Positions 42,650 through 51,345 of a stretch of 64,000 bases of DNA are shown piece by piece; position 1 is the stretch's first letter; each line of letters starts with the position of its first letter. The DNA is taken from contig NZ_JAGFBV010000015.1 of the NCBI RefSeq assembly GCF_017948595.1, positions 47,756-111,755 of the forward strand, given 5' to 3'. The notes under the pieces were generated by a model. It was not told where the DNA came from. It saw nothing but the letters and a program-made list of their open reading frames with translations, and searched no databases. This DNA comes from Flavobacterium geliluteum. Lineage in GTDB: Bacteria > Bacteroidota > Bacteroidia > Flavobacteriales > Flavobacteriaceae. Made by a program: the position numbers and the translations under genes.

Positions 42650-43150
42650 ATGAAAAGTATCAAACAAAAAACACAACCTTTTGACACTAAAAGAAGTATT
42701 CAAAATGCCTCAGGAAAAGTGATCTCCATAAAAAGATCTACATTATATTCCGGAGGGAAAGAGTATAGCTGGAGCAATAAATTGGAGCGTGTTGGCGTCA
42801 TACGATCTGGTATTCCTTACGATTCTATCGAAGAAATTAGCCGAAGACTCAACAATCCTGTAAAATCAGTTTTGGCGATTGTCGGAATTCCCCAAACAAC
42901 TTATAATAAGAAAAAAAGCGAGCATTTACTGCTGGACAGTAGAGACAGCGAATTGGTTATTTTAATCAATGAGTTGATAGACTACGGACTGGAAGTTTTT
43001 AATAATGAGGAAGAAAAGTTTCAAAGATGGTTAAAAAAACCGAATCTTTCTATTGGCGGAAACATTCCTGAAAATATGCTTGATACTGTTACAGGAATTA
43101 ATGAAGTCAAATTTAGTCTGAATAGATTAGAGTTTGGAAACTTGGCATAA
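42650..43150 (+). CDS. Xre/MbcA/ParS-type antitoxin (DUF2384)
   Basis: A 166-residue antitoxin. The N-terminal half has basic Xre-like helices (YDSIEEISRRLNNPVKSVLAIVGIPQTTYNKKKS). The C-terminal half is the toxin-binding DUF2384 domain (LGLEVFNNEEEKFQRWLKKPNLSIGG, PENMLDTVTGINEVKFSLNRLEFG). It binds and neutralises RES-domain toxins and usually represses its own operon; an inverted repeat over the promoter supports this. Its stop codon overlaps the toxin start (TAATG). Confidence 0.93.
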   Translation: MKSIKQKTQPFDTKRSIQNASGKVISIKRSTLYSGGKEYSWSNKLERVGVIRSGIPYDSIEEISRRLNNPVKSVLAIVGIPQTTYNKKKSEHLLLDSRDSELVILINELIDYGLEVFNNEEEKFQRWLKKPNLSIGGNIPENMLDTVTGINEVKFSLNRLEFGNLA

Positions 43151-43617
43151 TGATCGTATTTAGAATTGAAAGAGAAAAATACTTATCCACAACTCTAAAA
43201 GGTATCGGAGCATCTATGTCTGAAGGCTATCGTTGGAATAGCCTCAACACCAGAATGGTTTATACTGCCGAAAGCAGGGCTTTGGCCACTCTAGAGGTGT
43301 CGGTACACTTAGATTTAAGTGAAGATTTGCCCATAGATCGTTTTTATGTCGAAATTGAAATTCCCGATGAAATACTAATTCAGGAAGTAAACCTCGAAGA
43401 TTTACCAGAAGATTGGAATGCTAAACCACCTATTGCAACTACTCAGATGATTGGTGATGATTTTATAGATTACAATGAATCTGCAGTCCTAAAAGTCCCA
43501 AGCAGTATCGTACCAGAGGAATTTAATTATTTAATAAATCCAAATCATCCAGATGCCTCAAAAATTAAAGTTTTAAGCACCAGAAAAATGATTTTTGATT
43601 CCAGATTTAAAAAATAA
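43150..43617 (+). CDS. RES-domain toxin
   Basis: A 155-residue RES domain named for conserved Arg, Glu and Ser. GYRWN (the Arg), VYTAESRALATLEVSVHL (the Glu-containing helix) and a late Ser segment (VLKVPSSIVPEEFNYLINP) are visible, as is the WNAKPPI loop. Characterised RES toxins degrade or ADP-ribosylate NAD-related targets and stop growth. It overlaps the antitoxin gene by one base. The length is complete. Confidence 0.93.
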   Translation: MIVFRIEREKYLSTTLKGIGASMSEGYRWNSLNTRMVYTAESRALATLEVSVHLDLSEDLPIDRFYVEIEIPDEILIQEVNLEDLPEDWNAKPPIATTQMIGDDFIDYNESAVLKVPSSIVPEEFNYLINPNHPDASKIKVLSTRKMIFDSRFKK

Positions 43618-43627
43618 AAATAGACAT

Positions 43628-43680
43628 ACTTCCCAAATTAACACAGATAAAAAATACTTTTTAATCCACTAATCTGTGGC
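43628..43680. repeat. Short inverted repeat around cacagat / atctgtg
   Basis: The arms cacagat and atctgtg, about 25 bases apart, lie in an AT-rich stretch after the RES toxin gene. Similar cacagatt / aatctgtg words are common between genes in this group. No function is assigned. Confidence 0.4.
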
Positions 43681-43783
43681 AAAAAATTGTTTTTAAACAC
43701 TAACCGAATCGCTTTTCTAAACTCCGACGGACTATTTACGTTGTCAAAAAATTACACATATGAAAACAATAAGAAGTTCTTGA

Positions 43784-43878
43784 GTGTGTCCCCGCAGAAA
43801 AAGCGGGGTCGGGTCATTCGCTAAATCTTTTGTTTTTTAAAGAAAAAAACAAAAGGATACCGCTGCTACCCCTCACAC
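43784..43878 (-). repeat. 85-bp dispersed structured repeat, copy C (diverged, inverted)
   Basis: In reverse orientation it aligns with copies A and B over ggtcggg, cgctaaatctttt, the A/T hairpin and ggata-cgct. The outer stem has changed on both sides, from GCGTT / AACGC to GTGTG / CACAC, so pairing is conserved. An extra local stem ccccgc / gcgggg lies at the 5' end. Confidence 0.8.
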
Positions 43879-43908
43879 GATTCTCAACTTCAATAGAACA
43901 TTTACAAT

Positions 43909-44241
43909 TTGAAGAAAATTTTTATCATCAACGGAGGAAAAAATTTCGCTCATTCAGGCTGAAAATTCAACCAAACAGTCACCGATTGGACCATCGAATT
44001 TTTGACCAATAGCAGAAAATTCGAAATCAAAACAATGAATATCAAAGAAGCCATCGTTCTTGATGAAGAAGTCGATAAATTTGTTGGTATTGAGAAACTC
44101 GACACCTTCTATTTTCATGATCTCGAAAAAGGCGTTACCTCTGAAAATAGTAGTATATTTAAGGAAAATTATACCATCATCTTCAATAAATTTTTAAAAC
44201 TTTTTAATCATGATTTCAATTACAGCCATCATAAAAAGTAA
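43909..44241 (+). pseudogene. Decayed MdaB-like NAD(P)H quinone reductase
   Basis: From TTG 43909 one frame reads KKIFIINGGKNFAHSG, then TGA, then KFNQTVTDWTIEFLTNSRK. This is the N-terminus of an MdaB-type flavodoxin-fold quinone reductase with an in-frame stop in the conserved SGGKFN. After EEVDKFV the frame jumps straight to GIEKLDTFYFHDLEKGVTSENSS, which I recognise as the C-terminus of the same family. About 100 central residues, including the WADxxIYHxPxWWF core, are missing. The start codon is also lost (TTG). The next gene is a YgiN-like monooxygenase, the usual partner of mdaB. Family alignment is from memory. Confidence 0.7.
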
Positions 44242-44488
44242 AACAGAAAACAGAGAACAAGTCCAAAATATGTTGCATAATTTGGTTACCGAAACCAGAA
44301 AAGAAGCGGCTTGTATGCGATACGATTTACACGCAACAAAAAATATTTTTATCATTTGGGAAGAGTGGAAAGACCAAGATGGACTTGATTTTCATAATAA
44401 TCAAAAGTATTTGCAGGACTTTATTGCAAAAAGCGAAGATCTCATTGATGCTCCTATTCAGGTTTACAAAACAGCTGCAGTTTTGTAA
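44210..44488 (+). CDS. ABM-domain (YgiN-like) monooxygenase
   Basis: A 92-residue protein of the antibiotic biosynthesis monooxygenase fold, a ferredoxin-like dimer. Typical segments are ITAIIKSKTENREQVQNMLHNLVTETRKEAACMRYDLH, FIIWEEWKDQDGLDFHNN and YLQDF. E. coli YgiN oxidises quinols and is encoded next to MdaB, which reduces quinones. Here the upstream MdaB-like gene is broken, so this partner survives alone. Its substrate could be a quinol, but this is not proven. Confidence 0.88.
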   Translation: MISITAIIKSKTENREQVQNMLHNLVTETRKEAACMRYDLHATKNIFIIWEEWKDQDGLDFHNNQKYLQDFIAKSEDLIDAPIQVYKTAAVL

Positions 44489-44628
44489 ATGATAATTGTT
44501 TCAGCATTTGATAAAGTTCACGAATTAAAGTTTGTCTGCATATACAAAATTGGCTTACGTAGTGTGGCAAAAGCCCTCAATTTTAAATATCTTAGCAAAT
44601 TATAATTCGACTTAATAAACTCAATAAA

Positions 44629-45903
44629 ATGGCGGAGCAATCTTCAATTCAGTGCCCAAGCTGCGGAACCACTATCGACGTAAATGATATACTGAAACAT
44701 CAGTTGGAAGATAGTATTCGCAAAGAATTTCAACAAAAAGCAAATGTTCAGTCGAGAGAACTCGAACTAAAAAATGAGCAATTAGAAAAAGCAAAATCTG
44801 AATTTGAAGCCAAAAAAAAGCAGGAAAACGAACTTTTTGCAGAACGTTTGGAGCGTGAAAAAAAACTAGCCGAAAAAGAAATTACCGAAAAACTAAAAAA
44901 CAAACTCGAAGAGGAAAACAAAGATCGTTTGACATCGATGGAGAAGGAGCTCACAGAAAAATCTGAAAAAATTCGAGAACTCAATAAAATGGAAGGCGAA
45001 ATTGCCAAATTGCAGCGTGAAAAACTCGAGATGAAAGACGCTATTCAGGCCGAAGCCGAAAAGCAGCTCAACGCTACTTTAATTCTCGAGCGTGATAAAA
45101 TTAGAAAGCAGGAGGATGATAAAAACGAGTTGAAATTTAAAGAACTTCAAAAGCAGCTCGAAGAACAAAAAAAGCTTACCGAAGAAATGAAACGCAAGCA
45201 GGAGCAAGGTTCTATGCAGCTACAGGGCGAAGTAATGGAGCTTGCAATTGAGGAATGGCTGGCAAATAATTTTCCACTTGACAGTATCGACGAAGTTAAA
45301 AAAGGCGCCAACGGAGCAGATTGTTTGCAAATTGTAAACACGAGAGAATTACAAAATTGTGGTTCTATTTATTACGAAAGTAAACGCACAAAAGCATTTC
45401 AGCCCGCATGGATTGAGAAATTTAAGAATGATATACGAACAAAAAAAGCCAATATCGGCGTTTTAGTAACCGAAGTTATGCCTGCCGGAATGGAGCGGTT
45501 AGGAATGCGTGATGGCATCTGGATTTGTACTTATGAGGAATTTAAAGGTCTTAGTGCCGTTTTGCGACAATCGCTTATACAAGTGAGTCAAGCCGTTCAG
45601 GCGCAAGAAAACAAAGGCGATAAAATGGCAATGTTGTATGATTTTCTTACTAGTAACGAATTTCGTTTGCAAATAGAAGGAATCGTAGAAGGTTTTACCC
45701 AGATGCAAAGTGATTTGGATGCTGAAAAAAGAGCCATGCAGCGTATCTGGAAACAGCGTGAGAAACAAATAGAAAAAGTAGTCAATAACACTTTAGGGAT
45801 GTATGGCTCTATTCGCGGTATTGCAGGAAATGCTGTTCAGACGGTTAGAGCGTTGGAGCTGGATTTTATTGAAGACGAAGAGCCTACTGAAGAATTGGAA
45901 TAA
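44629..45903 (+). CDS. DUF2130-family coiled-coil protein
   Basis: A 424-residue protein. The N-terminus holds a zinc-ribbon-like QCPSCGTTIDV (a single CxxC). A charged coiled coil follows (~40-195), then the DUF2130 domain (~200-400: EVMELAIEEWLANNFPLDSIDEVKKGANGADCLQIV; YYESKRTKAFQPAWIEKFKNDI). The domain resembles the PD-(D/E)xK nuclease fold, with Glu in YESKRTK. Function in the cell is unknown. It stands alone and is followed by a strong terminator shared with the convergent META gene. Confidence 0.9.
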   Translation: MAEQSSIQCPSCGTTIDVNDILKHQLEDSIRKEFQQKANVQSRELELKNEQLEKAKSEFEAKKKQENELFAERLEREKKLAEKEITEKLKNKLEEENKDRLTSMEKELTEKSEKIRELNKMEGEIAKLQREKLEMKDAIQAEAEKQLNATLILERDKIRKQEDDKNELKFKELQKQLEEQKKLTEEMKRKQEQGSMQLQGEVMELAIEEWLANNFPLDSIDEVKKGANGADCLQIVNTRELQNCGSIYYESKRTKAFQPAWIEKFKNDIRTKKANIGVLVTEVMPAGMERLGMRDGIWICTYEEFKGLSAVLRQSLIQVSQAVQAQENKGDKMAMLYDFLTSNEFRLQIEGIVEGFTQMQSDLDAEKRAMQRIWKQREKQIEKVVNNTLGMYGSIRGIAGNAVQTVRALELDFIEDEEPTEELE

Positions 45904-45930
45904 TAATATCCAACGAAATAATGATAAAAA

Positions 45931-45960
45931 AATGCCTCTCATTGTGAGACGAGAGGCATT
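45931..45960. terminator. Bidirectional terminator
   Basis: The 10-bp stem aatgcctctc / gagaggcatt has A and T runs on both sides and lies between the convergent DUF2130 and META-domain genes. Confidence 0.85.
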
Positions 45961-45981
45961 AAAAAAAACTACTTTTTTTAA

Positions 45982-46425
45982 TTACAATTTTTTAAAGACC
46001 AACGTTGGTCCAAATTGATTGAAAAGTGATAATTTTTCACTTTTTCTAGTGTAATTTGTTGTTGTTTTTAATAATCTTAAAAACTCATCTTCTTTTTTAG
46101 CTGCCGGGCATTTTTTTGTTTCTGAGCTCACATTTAAAAATTGAAGTTCTCCTTTTTCTTTCGAAAACAAAAAACCTTTAATAGCGTTACACCCCGAATT
46201 TCCTGTAAAAGATTCTGCTGAAGTATTGATTTCAACTTTAGGAAGTTGCTGCGCAAAATCAGATTCGGTAACCTTTTTACCGTTCATCTCATCCAGAACC
46301 CAAACTTCCTGCAATTTGTTTTCAATTGCTTTTGAGAGTGAATTCGTGGTTGGTTTTGCCTCTTTGGTAGCGTTACAGCCATAAGCCAATGAAGCTGTAA
46401 TTAATAACATTAAAATCCTTTTCAT
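45982..46425 (-). CDS. META-domain lipoprotein (HslJ-like)
   Basis: A 147-residue lipoprotein: the signal ends at the lipobox SLAYGC (Cys17), so it is lipid anchored. The META domain covers residues ~45-147, with the family's conserved FTGNSGCNAIKGFLF, QFLNVSSETKKCPAAKKEDEFL and a final LVFKKL. META/HslJ proteins are envelope proteins linked to heat or antibiotic tolerance in some species; the mechanism is unknown. It has a paralogue immediately upstream (46550-47314), pointing to tandem duplication. Confidence 0.88.
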   Translation of the reverse strand: MKRILMLLITASLAYGCNATKEAKPTTNSLSKAIENKLQEVWVLDEMNGKKVTESDFAQQLPKVEINTSAESFTGNSGCNAIKGFLFSKEKGELQFLNVSSETKKCPAAKKEDEFLRLLKTTTNYTRKSEKLSLFNQFGPTLVFKKL

Positions 46426-46549
46426 GTAAAAAATAATATAATTTGTAAGTTTAATTTTTCAAAATTACGATTATTTTTATATTTATAAGAAAATTTTTAT
46501 GTTAAAATAATTATAATATAATTTTTATCTTACATTTTTAGATTGTAAT

Positions 46550-47314
46550 CTAGTCTACTTTTCTAAAAATCAAACGTAAACCGGAAGCATCAGAAAGAGA
46601 CAATCGATTATTTCCAATAAAATATTGGGTCGTGGTTTGGAGGGTTTTTAGGAATTCCTCCTCATAATTTGAGGGAACGCAAGCCATCATGGTCGAAGTT
46701 ACATTGGTGAAACGAAGGGAATCTTTCTCATAAAACAAACGTCCATTGATAGAATTACAGCCTCCAAAACCCATAAACTCATTTTTAGACGCATTTATTT
46801 CGATTCTTGGCAACTCTTTAGAAACATCAGAAATTGCTACTTTTTTACCGTTTAATTCTTCTAAAACCCATATATCATGCAAGCGATAATCTGTCACATA
46901 ATGTCCGCAGCCTTCGATATTTTCTACTTGATTAGTTGCTGTTTTTTTTATTAAAATTTGTACGCTGTAAGGTGACATAATGCCAGACATAGTAGTAGTG
47001 CACTCTTTTTTTAAAATGGTAATCTGAAAGTTGTAATTCGAATTACTCAATTTATAAATCTTAACATTAGCGTTGGCTGTGGTAATGGTCTCGACAGACG
47101 AAAAAACAATTTTCTCGGCACCCGGAAGCAATGATTTAAAAACGGTTTGTTCGGCACCTATTTTTACCTCCCAAAAAGGCTCATTTCCTCTGGCAATAAA
47201 AAGATAATTATAGTCGTCATACTCAGATTTTGTTTCTTCTAACTTTACTGGAACCAGAGATTTACAGCTTATTAATAGTATGCTTGCGATAAAAAGTATA
47301 AATATTTTTTTCAT
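46550..47314 (-). CDS. Lipoprotein with COG3650-like and META domains
   Basis: A 254-residue lipoprotein (lipobox ILLISC, Cys17). Residues ~35-130 resemble the COG3650 domain (ARGNEPFWEVKIGAEQ; KKECTTTMSGIMSPYSVQILI). Residues ~145-254 are a META domain (WVLEELNGKKVAISD; FMGFGGCNSINGRLFY; VTSTMMACVPSNYEEEFL). The META part is about half identical by eye to the downstream 147-residue protein, a tandem duplication in which one copy has the extra N-terminal domain. Separate from its neighbour by 124 bp, so possibly its own promoter. Confidence 0.88.
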   Translation of the reverse strand: MKKIFILFIASILLISCKSLVPVKLEETKSEYDDYNYLFIARGNEPFWEVKIGAEQTVFKSLLPGAEKIVFSSVETITTANANVKIYKLSNSNYNFQITILKKECTTTMSGIMSPYSVQILIKKTATNQVENIEGCGHYVTDYRLHDIWVLEELNGKKVAISDVSKELPRIEINASKNEFMGFGGCNSINGRLFYEKDSLRFTNVTSTMMACVPSNYEEEFLKTLQTTTQYFIGNNRLSLSDASGLRLIFRKVD

Positions 47315-47510
47315 AGAAAATAATTTTAAAAAGGTAAAAAGAAAGTAAATATTAAAGAGCTAATTTTTTAAAAAAGTTGGCAAAAGCTCTTCAATCAAAG
47401 TTATGCAGAATAAAGTGCTGTGCAACGTTTTATTGTAGTTACTATTAATCGAAGATCAATTGATGGGAAGTAACATCAGCTAATAATGCATTTTTATTAA
47501 TTGTAAACAA

Positions 47511-47543
47511 AAAAAGACGATCATGAAACATAATCGTCTTTTT
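47511..47543 (-). terminator. Terminator of rocD
   Basis: The perfect 11-bp stem aaaaagacgat / atcgtcttttt lies 30 bp past the rocD stop, with T-rich flanks. Confidence 0.8.
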
Positions 47544-47572
47544 GAGAATAAAGTAAGTTGGAGTATTGTTAT

Positions 47573-48823
47573 TTATCTAAAATAGTTTAGAGATTTTTCA
47601 ATAATATCAAGGCATTCATGAATTTGTACTTCGGTCATTACCAATGGAGGTGCCAATCTTATTTTGTTGCCATGAGTCGGTTTTGCCAGTAAACCGTTGT
47701 CTCTGAATTTTAAGCAAATTTCCCATGCCAAATCAGAATCTTCAGTACAATTAATGACAATTGCATTCAGTAATCCTTTTCCTCTCACCAAAGTAATTAG
47801 GTCGTTGCGTTCGGCAATTTCATTTAATCCTTTTCTTAAAATAATTCCTAAATGTTCTGCATTTTCTGCCAGTTTTTCGTCTTTTACTACTTCAAGCGCC
47901 GCAATAGCAACAGCCGCAGCAACTGGATTCCCACCAAAAGTAGAACCATGCTGACCAGGTTTTATGACATTCATAATTTCGTCATTTGCCAACACAGCCG
48001 AAACGGGATAAACACCTCCAGAGATTGCTTTACCTAAGATAAGAATATCAGGCTGTACATTTTCGTGGTGTACGGCCAATAATTTTCCGGTACGTGCAAT
48101 TCCGGTCTGCACTTCATCGGCAATAAATAAAACATTATGTTTTTCGCAAAGTGCTTTGGCTTTTGCTAAATATCCTTCAGATGGCACATAAACGCCTGCT
48201 TCACCTTGTATTGGTTCTACCAGAAATCCCGCAATATTTTTTGATGAGGCTAATGTTTTTTCTAAGGCTTCGAGGTTGTCATATTCAATTTTTATAAATC
48301 CTTCTGTAAAGGGACCAAAACTTTTACGAGCTGTTTCGTCATTCGAGAACGAAATTATCGTGGTTGTTCTTCCATGAAAATTATTTTCACAAACAATGAT
48401 TTGCGCCTGATTTTCCGGAATTCCTTTTACTTCGTAGGCCCATTTTCTGCATAATTTAAGCGCTGTTTCAACTGCTTCTGCACCCGTATTCATTGGCAGC
48501 ACCTTATCAAAACCAAAATATTTGGTTACATATTCTTCGTAATTTCCTAATTTATCATTGTAAAAAGCACGCGAAGTCAAACTAAGTTTTTGTGCCTGAT
48601 CAATCATGGCTCCTACTATTTTTGGATGGCAATGCCCTTGATTTACAGCAGAATAGGCAGAAAGGAAATCATAATATTTTTTGCCGTCAACATCCCAAAC
48701 ATAAACTCCTTCGCCTTTTTCTAAAACTACAGGTAACGGGTGATAATTGTGAGCTCCGTATTTATTTTCTTTTTCAATTAAAACCTCAGATTTTGATGAA
48801 AGTACTTCCTGAATATGTCCCAT
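47573..48823 (-). CDS. rocD: Ornithine--oxo-acid transaminase
   Basis: A class III PLP aminotransferase of 416 residues (start [15 protein letters not shown]; an ATG two codons earlier is also possible). It moves the delta-amino group of ornithine to 2-oxoglutarate, giving glutamate semialdehyde in arginine/ornithine breakdown. [29 protein letters not shown] at the N-terminus is diagnostic for Roc[16 protein letters not shown] holds the PLP Asp, and [16 protein letters not shown] the Schiff-base Lys. A divergent Lrp-type regulator gene begins about 200 bp upstream and probably controls it. Confidence 0.95.
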   Translation of the reverse strand: MGHIQEVLSSKSEVLIEKENKYGAHNYHPLPVVLEKGEGVYVWDVDGKKYYDFLSAYSAVNQGHCHPKIVGAMIDQAQKLSLTSRAFYNDKLGNYEEYVTKYFGFDKVLPMNTGAEAVETALKLCRKWAYEVKGIPENQAQIIVCENNFHGRTTTIISFSNDETARKSFGPFTEGFIKIEYDNLEALEKTLASSKNIAGFLVEPIQGEAGVYVPSEGYLAKAKALCEKHNVLFIADEVQTGIARTGKLLAVHHENVQPDILILGKAISGGVYPVSAVLANDEIMNVIKPGQHGSTFGGNPVAAAVAIAALEVVKDEKLAENAEHLGIILRKGLNEIAERNDLITLVRGKGLLNAIVINCTEDSDLAWEICLKFRDNGLLAKPTHGNKIRLAPPLVMTEVQIHECLDIIEKSLNYFR

Positions 48824-49024
48824 GATCATTTATTTTTTAGTAGTACAAAAATATAAAAATTATTTATTTATTGATTAAAAAAGAATAATTTTAACTTAAA
48901 AATCATATTTAAAAACTAATTTTACTTTTAATCACAGCATAATAAGTCATTTTTGATATTGTTCGAAAGAATTAAATCAGACTTATTTTTATCTTTATAG
49001 CTTTAAACGAAAAACAACAATTTC

Positions 49025-49477
49025 ATGGAAATTTTAGATGAATTTGACATTAGAATAATAAAAGAATTAGAAAAAGACGGTCGGGTTGCCTATTCTACCA
49101 TTGCCACTAATTTGAAAATATCAAATACAATGGTGCATCAGCGCATCAATCGTCTGATGGAACAGGGCATTATCTCGGGAATTAAACCTGTGTTAAATGA
49201 GAAACAAATGGGGTACGATTGGGCTTCTTTTACGGGTATTACGCTCAATAAAGACTCGGATTCCGAGAGAATCATTGAAACACTAAAAGGTATTCCGGAA
49301 GTTACAGAATGCTATTTTGTAACAGGATCTTTTACTTTATATTTGAAAATTACAGCAAAAAATCATGAGCACATGCGCAAGATTTTGTACGAGCAAATTG
49401 ATAATATTCCGGGTATTGCCAAAACAGATTCGATGATTGAATTGGGATGTGCCTTTAAAAGAAATATTATTTTGTAA
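49025..49477 (+). CDS. Lrp/AsnC-family transcriptional regulator
   Basis: 150 residues. An N-terminal helix-turn-helix (IIKELEKDGRVAYSTIATNLKISNTMVHQRINRLMEQGII) is followed by the RAM/AsnC effector domain (~65-145: VTECYFVTGSFTLYLKITAKNHEHMRKILYEQI). Members form octamers and sense amino acids. Divergent placement next to rocD suggests it senses ornithine, arginine or a related amino acid and regulates that gene. The effector is inferred from position only. Confidence 0.93.
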   Translation: MEILDEFDIRIIKELEKDGRVAYSTIATNLKISNTMVHQRINRLMEQGIISGIKPVLNEKQMGYDWASFTGITLNKDSDSERIIETLKGIPEVTECYFVTGSFTLYLKITAKNHEHMRKILYEQIDNIPGIAKTDSMIELGCAFKRNIIL

Positions 49478-49563
49478 ATTATATAGTAAAAGCTTTAGAA
49501 TAAATATCTTCAGAGGTTTTTTAGTACAATATTATTTCAGATATTTGTTTAAAATCTATCTTT

Positions 49564-50337
49564 ATGAAAAATTATGCTCTTTTAATTTTAACTACTATAT
49601 TAGTTTCGAGTACAATAACTGCTCAATTAAAGCCTGTGAAATATGCAGATGAAAGTCAAGTGTTAAATGGCTTATCGATAAAATCTGCCAAAAAAAGCAG
49701 TCAAAATCCCGGAATTTTATTGCTTCCGGCATGGCTAGGAATTGACAATGCTTCTAAAGGAATTGCAGAAAATTTATCTAAACTCGGCTATCATGTTTTT
49801 ATTGCCGATATCTACGGCGAGGGAAATTATCCAAAAAATACTGCCGAAGCTGGAAAGCTAGCCGGTTTTTATAAGCAAAACGTTGCGGCTTATCAAAAAC
49901 GAATTGATTTGGCTTTGCAGGAATTGGTAAAATCGGGTGCCAACGCCGATAATATTGTTGCAATTGGTTATTGTTTTGGAGGAACTGGAGTTCTTGAAGC
50001 CGCTCGCGGTCACCTAAATGTAAAAGGTGTAGCTTCTTTTCATGGAGGTTTAGGAAAAGATGCAGCTCGTACTGCTGAGCCTATTACAACAAAAGTGTTA
50101 GTATGTCACGGTGCAGATGATCCTTTTGTTCCTGTAGCAGAAATTACTGCTTTTCAGCAAGAAATGAGAGATACCAAAGCAGACTGGCAAATGATTTATT
50201 ATGCCAATTCTGTACATTCGTTTACCAATCCTGAAGCGGGAAATGACAATTCTAAAGGGGCTGCTTACAACGAAAAGGCCGCCAAAAGAGCTTTTGAGCA
50301 TTTGCAATTATTTTTGAATGAAGTGCTTAAAAAATAA
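49564..50337 (+). CDS. Exported dienelactone hydrolase family protein
   Basis: 257 residues: signal peptide (MKNYALLILTTILVSSTITAQ) and an alpha/beta-hydrolase of the dienelactone hydrolase type. The nucleophile elbow is GYCFGGTG (Cys), the acid is in HGADDPFVP and the base in NSVHSFTNPEAG. Dienelactone hydrolases act on lactone or ester bonds; the periplasmic form probably has a broad ester substrate. It stands before the DUF3667 gene with a 30-bp gap and may share its transcript. Confidence 0.92.
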   Translation: MKNYALLILTTILVSSTITAQLKPVKYADESQVLNGLSIKSAKKSSQNPGILLLPAWLGIDNASKGIAENLSKLGYHVFIADIYGEGNYPKNTAEAGKLAGFYKQNVAAYQKRIDLALQELVKSGANADNIVAIGYCFGGTGVLEAARGHLNVKGVASFHGGLGKDAARTAEPITTKVLVCHGADDPFVPVAEITAFQQEMRDTKADWQMIYYANSVHSFTNPEAGNDNSKGAAYNEKAAKRAFEHLQLFLNEVLKK

Positions 50338-50367
50338 CGCTCAACCAACTGATCAACTACCACAATA

Positions 50368-51339
50368 ATGTCAAAAAGTACAATAAGAAAAGATAAAACG
50401 TGCCTGAACTGCAGGCACGTTGTCGAGCAACACTTTTGCCCCAATTGTGGGCAGGAAAATACAGAATCTCGAAAAACATTTCACCATTTGTTTATTCATT
50501 TTTTTGAAGATTTGACACATTACGAAAATGCTTTCTGGAAAACTATTCGGAATTTACTTTTTAAGCCATCTACACTAACTAAAGAATACCTCTCCGGAAA
50601 AAGACTTTCGTACCTGGCGCCAGTGCGCCTTTATATTTTTATCAGTTTTATTACGTTTCTTTTGATTGCTTTGTTTCCTAATAACGTAAGTGAACAATTA
50701 AATAAGAGCGGAGAAGTCATTTCTTTAGAAACAGAGAAAACCGCTAAAGCGAGCAATAAAAAGTTGGATGAGTCATTAGAATTCGAGTTAAATTCGGTTA
50801 GGAAACTCGATTCTATTCAAAAATACGGAACAGAAAAAGAAAAATTTTCTGAGTTTGAATATTGGGCGATGAAGAAAGTTTTGGTGGTTACCGAACATTA
50901 TTCAAAAAAGGAAATTATCGAAAAATTTATCGAATCTTTCTTTCATAATATTCCGAAAATATTGTTTGTAGTAATGCCGTTTTTTGCTTTCTTTCTATGG
51001 TTATTTCACAATAAAAAGAAATGGTATTATTTTGATCACGGCATATTTACCCTGCACTACTTTTCGTTTTTGCTATTGCTATTTCTCATCATGTTTATCA
51101 CTCAGAAAGTGATTGGCATGTTTGGAGAAAATAGTCCGATAGCTTTTGTGGCAGACATTACCAATTTTATTGGCTACGTCTGGATGATCTATTATTTTTT
51201 TCCTGCACATCATCGTTTTTATGGAGAAACGCGATGGATTTCTTTTATAAAAACCGTTCTATTATTTTTTATAAACTTCTTTTTTACTCTATTTTTACTC
51301 GTTTTATACACCTTTTATATATTCGTCAACTTACATTAA
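50368..51339 (+). CDS. DUF3667-family membrane protein
   Basis: A 323-residue protein. The N-terminus is a double zinc-ribbon motif (CLNCRHVVEQHFCPNCGQ; two CxxC pairs). The conserved FHHLFIHFFEDLTHYENAFWKTIRNLLFKPSTLTKEYLSGKRLSYLAPVRLYIFISF follows in the sequence and defines DUF3667. About five membrane segments lie in the second half. The function is unknown; these proteins are common in Bacteroidota. It lies between the hydrolase and peptidase genes, close enough for one operon (6-bp gap to the peptidase). Confidence 0.9.
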   Translation: MSKSTIRKDKTCLNCRHVVEQHFCPNCGQENTESRKTFHHLFIHFFEDLTHYENAFWKTIRNLLFKPSTLTKEYLSGKRLSYLAPVRLYIFISFITFLLIALFPNNVSEQLNKSGEVISLETEKTAKASNKKLDESLEFELNSVRKLDSIQKYGTEKEKFSEFEYWAMKKVLVVTEHYSKKEIIEKFIESFFHNIPKILFVVMPFFAFFLWLFHNKKKWYYFDHGIFTLHYFSFLLLLFLIMFITQKVIGMFGENSPIAFVADITNFIGYVWMIYYFFPAHHRFYGETRWISFIKTVLLFFINFFFTLFLLVLYTFYIFVNLH

Positions 51340-51345
51340 TTTAAA

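Noticed and set aside
43830..44012. Plus-strand 60-residue ORF
   Set aside because: Produced by repeat copy C and the out-of-frame start of the mdaB-like pseudogene.
44002..44241. 79-residue ORF as an intact small gene
   Set aside because: Its frame continues upstream through a stop into an MdaB-like N-terminus, and its C-terminal part matches the same family, so it is a remnant.
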